From contig CAAFZG010000014.1 in the NCBI GenBank assembly GCA_900767505.1, forward strand, positions 1-8,547: 8,547 nucleotides of DNA, written 5' to 3'. The DNA comes from Methanomassiliicoccales archaeon (GTDB lineage: Archaea; Thermoplasmatota; Thermoplasmata; Methanomassiliicoccales; Methanomethylophilaceae). The notes under the pieces are model-generated. The model had not been told where the DNA came from, searched no databases, and was given only the letters and a program-made list of their open reading frames with translations. A program made the position numbers and the translations under genes. Positions 5,956 through 8,547 of this stretch are shown piece after piece. Each line of letters begins with the position of its first letter. Within the stretch, counting starts at the first letter, position 1.

Positions 5956-6703
5956 GTGTGCGCGTGTCGCCGGGGAATTCCAGACAATCTATGTTCAATC
6001 TTCTTATCCCGGTGATCTCGGACACCGTCTCGCGGGCCAGATCGGGGATGTTGTTCGTTTTGCTCAGATGCGCAAGGAACAGCTGCCTGTGCGAATCGGT
6101 CATCGTCCTGCGGATGGCGTTCCCGCAGTCGATGTTGGACAGGTGACCGCGGTCGCTTCCTATGAGCCTCTTCAGACTGGGCGCATAGGGGCCGTTGACC
6201 AGCATCTTCTGATCGTAATTCGATTCTATGACCGCGATGTCGGCCATCTTCAGTGCGGCCTCGATCTGGAATGTCAGCTTCCCCGTGTCCGTGGCCAACA
6301 GCGCGCTCTTGTCGTCCACCTGAGTGAGGAACGCATTGGGCTCTATCGCATTGTGGGATGTGGGCAACGGAGTGATGTGCAGATGGCCCACATCGAAGCT
6401 CTTCGTGGAATCGAACGGGACGAAATCCACCTTTCCGGGATCGAACTGCGACATTGTGTTCTGGTTGCACATGACAGGGACCCCCAGCTTGCGCGCGGTA
6501 GGCCCCACGCCGCTGACGTGGTCGGAATGCTCGTGCGTGACGAGGATTGCCTTGACCATGCTGCTGTCCACACCCTCCTGCTCCATGGCGGCGAGGATCT
6601 TCCTGCAGCTGACGCCGGCATCGATCATAATGGCCTCGCCGTCGGACTCTATGACGGTGCAATTGCCGTCGCTACCGCTGGCCAGCACATGTACTTCCAG
6701 CAT
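5945..6703 (-). CDS. Metallo-beta-lactamase-fold hydrolase, YycJ/WalJ-like
   Basis: A 252-residue MBL-fold metallohydrolase. It starts with LASGSDGNCTVIES, a YycJ/WalJ hallmark. The metal ligands are visible: HEHSDH at 57-62, a histidine in TSHNA (117), aspartate in ATDTG (139), histidine in RGHLSN (187), and the family motif LAHLSKTNN at 210-218. Bacterial relatives have been linked to exonuclease activity or DNA repair, and others to cell-wall control; the archaeal role is unknown. Nuclease or phosphodiesterase activity is the best guess. It follows the CBS gene after 12 nt that carry a GAGG ribosome binding site. It is the only confident gene here ending in TAG, with an in-frame TGA two codons later. 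Its last 11 nt overlap gins51. Confidence 0.88.
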   Translation of the reverse strand: MLEVHVLASGSDGNCTVIESDGEAIMIDAGVSCRKILAAMEQEGVDSSMVKAILVTHEHSDHVSGVGPTARKLGVPVMCNQNTMSQFDPGKVDFVPFDSTKSFDVGHLHITPLPTSHNAIEPNAFLTQVDDKSALLATDTGKLTFQIEAALKMADIAVIESNYDQKMLVNGPYAPSLKRLIGSDRGHLSNIDCGNAIRRTMTDSHRQLFLAHLSKTNNIPDLARETVSEITGIRRLNIDCLEFPGDTRTLRA

Positions 6704-6704
6704 C

Positions 6705-6718
6705 TGAGAGGCCTCTCA
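6705..6718. repeat. 14-bp perfect palindrome at the CBS-hydrolase junction
   Basis: TGAGAGGCCTCTCA reads the same on both strands. It begins (minus strand) with the TGA stop of the CBS gene and fills nearly the whole gap to the hydrolase ATG. It includes the GAGG used as the hydrolase ribosome binding site, 8 nt before the ATG. In mRNA it could form a 5-bp stem with a GGCC loop, which would partly hide that site. It is too short to be sure of any role. Confidence 0.5.
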
Positions 6719-7198
6719 TCCCTTCTTCTTGTAAAGCGCGAAGATGATGTCCCCTCTGGAGATTATTCCCACCAGGACGCCTTTCTCGACAACGGGGAGA
6801 CGGTTCACCTTCATCTCGATCATGGCCCTCAGGACCTCCATTATGGTGGTGTCGGGGCTTGTGGTCAGAACAGTGCGCTTCATGATGTCGGAGATGACCA
6901 TGTTGGAGATCTCATCGGAGATGCTCTTGAGCTTTCCCTCCTCCATTGCGGAGTCCATGGGATAGTTGAGCATGACATCGTCTGGATTGTCCTCCTCGAG
7001 CTTGTCCTGATAATCGAGAATCAGGCCAAGGATGTCGTTCTCGCTAAGAATTCCCATAAGGTGATTCCTGTTGTCCACGACAGGAGCCCCTGATACATTG
7101 TCCAGGGCGAATTTGATAACTGCTTTCTTGACGGTATCATCCGGCTTCAGCGTCACCACCTGAGTGGTCATCAGATCCCTTACCTTCAGCTTAGACAT
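6716..7198 (-). CDS. Two-CBS-domain protein
   Basis: A 160-residue protein with a pair of CBS domains, which usually bind adenine nucleotides or similar ligands and act as sensors. CBS1 covers about 4-60 (VRDLMTTQVVTLKPDDTVKKA to GILSENDILG) and CBS2 about 100-157 (VISDIMKRTVLTTSPDTTIM to VGIISRGDIIFAL). A linker of about 40 acidic, non-conserved residues separates them. There is no other domain, so it must act on a partner or hold a ligand; the partner is not evident. The start at 7198 is chosen because GAATATAA lies about 29 nt upstream, which suggests a leaderless mRNA; longer in-frame starts at 7261 or 7315 would cross this promoter and, for 7315, run close to the tRNA promoter. The YycJ-like hydrolase is cotranscribed downstream. 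Confidence 0.92.
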   Translation of the reverse strand: MSKLKVRDLMTTQVVTLKPDDTVKKAVIKFALDNVSGAPVVDNRNHLMGILSENDILGLILDYQDKLEEDNPDDVMLNYPMDSAMEEGKLKSISDEISNMVISDIMKRTVLTTSPDTTIMEVLRAMIEMKVNRLPVVEKGVLVGIISRGDIIFALYKKKG

Positions 7199-7223
7199 CG
7201 TATGGGGTATCAGGAGTCCGCGC

Positions 7224-7231
7224 TTATATTC
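7224..7231 (-). promoter_or_regulatory. TATA box of the CBS-hydrolase operon
   Basis: On the minus strand the element is GAATATAA, 26-33 nt before the ATG at 7198, with no Shine-Dalgarno sequence between it and the start. This predicts a leaderless transcript and decides the start of the CBS gene. Confidence 0.6.
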
Positions 7232-7292
7232 ATTTGCTCTGAGCTCGGGGTGCTCAGACATGTTTTCAGCCGAAATCGGTACAATAGAAAGT

Positions 7293-7304
7293 TTTAAATA
7301 TAAT
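7293..7304 (+). promoter_or_regulatory. TATA box of tRNA-Lys
   Basis: TTTAAATATAAT, preceded by GAAAG as a possible BRE, lies about 30 nt before the mature 5' end of the tRNA. It is the best TATA consensus in the window, as expected for a strongly expressed stable RNA, and would start transcription a few nt upstream of 7328. Confidence 0.75.
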
Positions 7305-7327
7305 TGGAACTTCAAGGGATTTTGTCG

Positions 7328-7404
7328 GGGCCTGTAGCTCAGCTAGGTAGAGCGTTCGACTCTTAATCGAACGGCCAAGGGTTCGAATCCCTTCAGGCCC
7401 GCCA
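7328..7404 (+). tRNA. tRNA-Lys (anticodon CTT), with encoded CCA
   Basis: All four arms fold without mismatch. The acceptor stem GGGCCTG (7328-7334) pairs with CAGGCCC (7394-7400). The D stem GCTC (7337-7340) pairs with GAGC. The anticodon stem TTCGA (7355-7359) pairs with TCGAA around the loop CTCTTAA, giving anticodon CTT at 7362-7364, which reads AAG lysine codons. The T stem AAGGG pairs with CCCTT around TTCGAAT. The variable loop is 5 nt. Discriminator G is at 7401, followed by CCA at 7402-7404, so the 3' end appears to be encoded. No intron is visible. No T-run follows on the plus strand, so the terminator is not clear. Confidence 0.97.
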
Positions 7405-7425
7405 CTCACTCATCCAGATCTTCTG

Positions 7426-7432
7426 AAAAAAA
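7426..7432 (-). terminator. T-run after a possible small minus-strand gene
   Basis: Seven T in a row on the minus strand, 2 nt after the TAG of the 33-codon frame at 7435-7536. Archaeal transcription often ends at such T-runs. It is of the right polarity for a minus-strand transcript and not for the tRNA. Confidence 0.35.
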
Positions 7433-7434
7433 TT

Positions 7435-7536
7435 CTATTGTTTCGGCGTTTCGAGGCCTTTAGCGCCTCCGAATCTGCCCCCCGCTCTGTCCATTGCGCC
7501 CGTCATCAGCCCCAACAGACTTCCGGTGATGATCAT
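7435..7536 (-). CDS. Possible small protein, 33 residues (unrecognised)
   Basis: A short frame in the spacer between tRNA-Lys and the E1-like gene. It starts at an ATG with GGAG (7543-7546) 6 nt upstream and ends in TAG 2 nt before a seven-T run. The product begins hydrophobic (MIITGSLLGLMTG), too short for a sure membrane segment, continues MDRAGGRFGGAKG and ends GLETPKQ. Codons are ordinary for this genome (CTG, ATC, GGC, GGA). No family is recognised. The frame is closed by a TGA about 11 codons before the ATG, so it is not the tail of a longer gene. No convincing TATA box precedes it. It may equally be chance; the support is the signal order of ribosome binding site, frame, stop and T-run. 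Confidence 0.3.
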   Translation of the reverse strand: MIITGSLLGLMTGAMDRAGGRFGGAKGLETPKQ

Positions 7537-7556
7537 CGGTTGCTCCGGAGCCACCG
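7537..7556. repeat. 20-nt inverted repeat with one mismatch
   Basis: On the plus strand CGGTTGCTCCGGAGCCACCG: arms CGGT/ACCG and GCTCC/GGAGC separated by a single T-C mismatch position. It could fold as a GC-rich hairpin or bind a dimeric protein. On the minus strand it contains the GGAG and immediately abuts the ATG of the possible 33-codon gene, so a hairpin there would hide its ribosome binding site. Confidence 0.4.
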
Positions 7557-7626
7557 TCGGATAACCGAACCTTCAATACCCACCGGCGCATGCATTCCGC
7601 AGGAACGGGCCATTCGGTTCAGGCAC

Positions 7627-7634
7627 AGGAGTGG
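7627..7634 (+). promoter_or_regulatory. Ribosome binding site that sets the E1-like start
   Basis: AGGAGTGG, a good match to the archaeal anti-Shine-Dalgarno partner, lies 5-8 nt before the ATG at 7640. The GTG at 7631 falls inside it, so the ATG is the start. No convincing TATA box is visible in the preceding 100 nt. Confidence 0.65.
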
Positions 7635-7639
7635 GATTG

Positions 7640-8359
7640 ATGGGGAGATATGACCGCCAGCTGATTGTATTCGGCCCGGAAGGACAGAGACGGATAGGAT
7701 CTGCCAAAGTAGGATTGGTCGGATGCGGAGGACTCGGGACCAATGTCGCCACTGCGCTTGCATCCGCCGGGGTCGGGGAATTCGTGATCATGGATCCCGA
7801 CTGCCCGGAGGAGTCCAATCTCAACCGCCAATACGTCTATTGCGGACCCGTGTCGGAACATGATGACAGGGCAAAGGCAGAGATCTTATCGGATTGGATC
7901 GGGGCGGTGAATCCCGACGCGACGGTCACAGTGCATGTCGGAAGGTTCGACGATCAGACTTCTGGACACTTCGACGGATGCGACATCATGGTCGACTGCC
8001 TGGATTCCATCGGCGGACGCATGACGCTGAACGATTACTGCATGCGTACCAGCAAACCGCTCGTGCACGGGGCGATCGACGGTTTCATCGGCCAGATCGC
8101 AACATGCATTCCGGGGAAGACCCCCTGCCTCCGCTGCATGATGGGTTCCGTCCCCGAATCGGGGCGCACTCCATCATCGATCGGCGCCGTGGTATCGACA
8201 ATAGGGTCTTTGGAAGCTGCAGAGGTCCTGAAACTGATCACAGGAAGATGCGGATCTGCAGGCACATTCTTATCGGTAGATCTGGAAAAATGGCATTTCC
8301 GGACGATCCGCTTCGAACATGACCCGGATTGTCCTGCGTGTGGCCATCTATGGGAATGA
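7640..8359 (+). CDS. ThiF/MoeB/HesA-family E1-like adenylyltransferase
   Basis: A 239-residue ubiquitin-activating-like enzyme that should adenylate the C-terminal glycine of a small ubiquitin-fold protein (ThiS, MoaD or SAMP type), serving sulfur transfer or protein tagging. Landmarks: GRYDRQ at 2-7 with the arginine finger, the nucleotide-binding VGCGGLGTN at 27-35, MDPD at 51-54, NLNRQ at 60-64, Lys79 in DRAKA, the Asp of DCLDS (119-123), two zinc CxxC pairs CLRC (163-166) and CPAC (231-234), and STIGSLEAAEVLKLITG (186-202). There is no C-terminal rhodanese domain. The crossover region between 167 and 202 has no cysteine, where MoeB, ThiF and UbaA carry the one that forms a thioester or persulfide. 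No partner ubiquitin-like gene is in the window. The start at 7640 is set by AGGAGTGG. Confidence 0.9.
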   Translation: MGRYDRQLIVFGPEGQRRIGSAKVGLVGCGGLGTNVATALASAGVGEFVIMDPDCPEESNLNRQYVYCGPVSEHDDRAKAEILSDWIGAVNPDATVTVHVGRFDDQTSGHFDGCDIMVDCLDSIGGRMTLNDYCMRTSKPLVHGAIDGFIGQIATCIPGKTPCLRCMMGSVPESGRTPSSIGAVVSTIGSLEAAEVLKLITGRCGSAGTFLSVDLEKWHFRTIRFEHDPDCPACGHLWE

Positions 8360-8368
8360 ATACGCCTG

Positions 8369-8376
8369 TTTTCTTT
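8369..8376 (+). terminator. T-rich terminator after the E1-like gene
   Basis: TTTTCTTT begins 9 nt after the TGA of the E1-like gene on the plus strand, without a stem. Such simple T-rich tracts are common archaeal terminators. A second pyrimidine-rich stretch follows at 8428-8440. Confidence 0.45.
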
Positions 8377-8442
8377 AAACGAATTGTAACTATTCAGAAC
8401 CCCACCTAAACTAATTCCCGCCCTCATTCCTTCTCTTGTTCA

Positions 8443-8524
8443 CATAGGTATAATTGTATGTCATTATATATCTATATTGTTACTATATAGGTATAACTAT
8501 ATATATTATTATACCTATGACATA
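8443..8524. repeat. Three copies of ATAGGTATAA in an AT-rich control region
   Basis: The motif occurs at 8444-8453 (plus), 8487-8496 (plus) and 8509-8518 (minus). The first and third match as a perfect 12-bp inverted pair, CATAGGTATAAT at 8443-8454 and ATTATACCTATG at 8508-8519. A further 8-bp inverted pair is TATGTCAT (8457-8464) and ATGACATA (8517-8524). Copies two and three are separated by 12 nt, CTATATATATTA, which looks like a TATA box. Centre spacings are 43 and 22 bp, near four and two helical turns. This resembles an operator set for a gene starting near 8543. Confidence 0.65.
8497..8505 (+). promoter_or_regulatory. Probable TATA box of the gene at the right edge
   Basis: CTATATATA is centred about 42 nt before the ATG at 8543. 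It would start transcription near 8527 and give a leader of about 16 nt carrying CAGGA. It is flanked on both sides by the ATAGGTATAA inverted pair, so a protein bound there would compete with TBP and TFB. Confidence 0.5.
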
Positions 8525-8542
8525 TACACATCAGGAATGCCG

Positions 8543-8547
8543 ATGTC
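8543..8547 (+). CDS. Possible start of a gene cut by the window edge
   Basis: An ATG at 8543 with AGGA (8533-8536) 6 nt upstream and a TATA-like element about 42 nt upstream. Only five bases are inside the window, so nothing can be said of the product. An in-frame ATG at 8537 would add two residues but abuts the ribosome binding site. Another ATG at 8517 opens a different frame to the edge but lies inside the repeat. Confidence 0.35.

Noticed and set aside
5906..7093. Plus-strand open frame of 395 codons antisense to the hydrolase and CBS genes
   Set aside because: Both minus-strand genes are certain by motif, and the plus frame has none.
7199..7315. N-terminal extension of the CBS protein (up to 39 more residues)
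   Set aside because: The extension contains the TATA box at 7224-7231, reaches back toward the tRNA promoter and has no CBS-family resemblance; homology begins at MSKLKVRDLM.
7438..7653. Plus-strand frame of 71 codons between tRNA-Lys and the E1-like gene
   Set aside because: It starts at TTG with no ribosome binding site, runs past the E1-like start in another frame, and its composition looks random (rich in Arg, Ser and His).
8443..8524. CRISPR-like or transposon-end interpretation of the AT-rich repeats
   Set aside because: The repeats are only 10-12 bp, few, unevenly oriented and centred on a TATA-like element; there are no uniform spacers, no transposase and no visible target duplication.
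8517..8547. ATG at 8517 as the start of the edge gene
   Set aside because: It overlaps the inverted repeat, has no ribosome binding site and would lie upstream of the predicted transcription start near 8527; the ATG at 8543 has AGGA at the right distance.

Overview
The window is a compact, GC-rich archaeal chromosome segment with no mobile element, CRISPR array or phage gene. The evidence for an archaeon is the gene set: a Gins51 replication subunit, a GHMP-type pantoate kinase, an archaeal CoaBC, a DUF357 protein, an UPF0292-type TOPRIM protein and a short PRPP synthetase. Promoters consist of a TATA box about 25-30 nt before a start codon, often with no leader. The style, with GC-rich genes, AT-rich promoters and mostly TGA stops, suggests Thermoplasmatota, perhaps Methanomassiliicoccales. 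That assignment is an inference from memory, not shown by the sequence.

Layout. (1) 1-1299, minus strand: prs (PRPP synthetase) followed after 1 nt by the 5' part of proS (prolyl-tRNA synthetase), which runs off the left edge. (2) 1383-1685, plus strand: a DUF357 gene, divergent from prs and overlapping the next operon tail to tail. (3) 1669-5044, minus strand: a tight five-gene operon, UPF0235 - TOPRIM (UPF0292-like) - tmk - coaBC - pantoate kinase, with gaps or overlaps of -10 to +1 nt. It joins dTTP supply and two coenzyme A steps to two poorly understood conserved proteins. (4) 5116-5955, plus strand: gins51, divergent from that operon. (5) 5945-7198, minus strand: a two-CBS-domain protein, then a YycJ/WalJ-like metallo-beta-lactamase-fold hydrolase that overlaps the end of gins51. 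(6) 7328-7404: tRNA-Lys(CTT) with encoded CCA and a strong TATA box. (7) 7405-7639: a 235-nt spacer that may carry a 33-codon gene on the minus strand. (8) 7640-8359, plus strand: a stand-alone ThiF/MoeB-like E1 adenylyltransferase with the zinc cysteines but no cysteine at the usual catalytic place. (9) 8360-8547: an AT-rich control region with three copies of ATAGGTATAA around a probable TATA box, leading to a gene that starts about 5 nt before the window ends.

Most of the window is ordinary core metabolism and replication. The parts that deserve a second look are the operator-like triple repeat at the right edge, the cysteine-less E1-like enzyme, the candidate small gene behind tRNA-Lys, the acidic-aromatic linker of Gins51, and the use of stop codons. 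I do not see a clear new multi-gene system.
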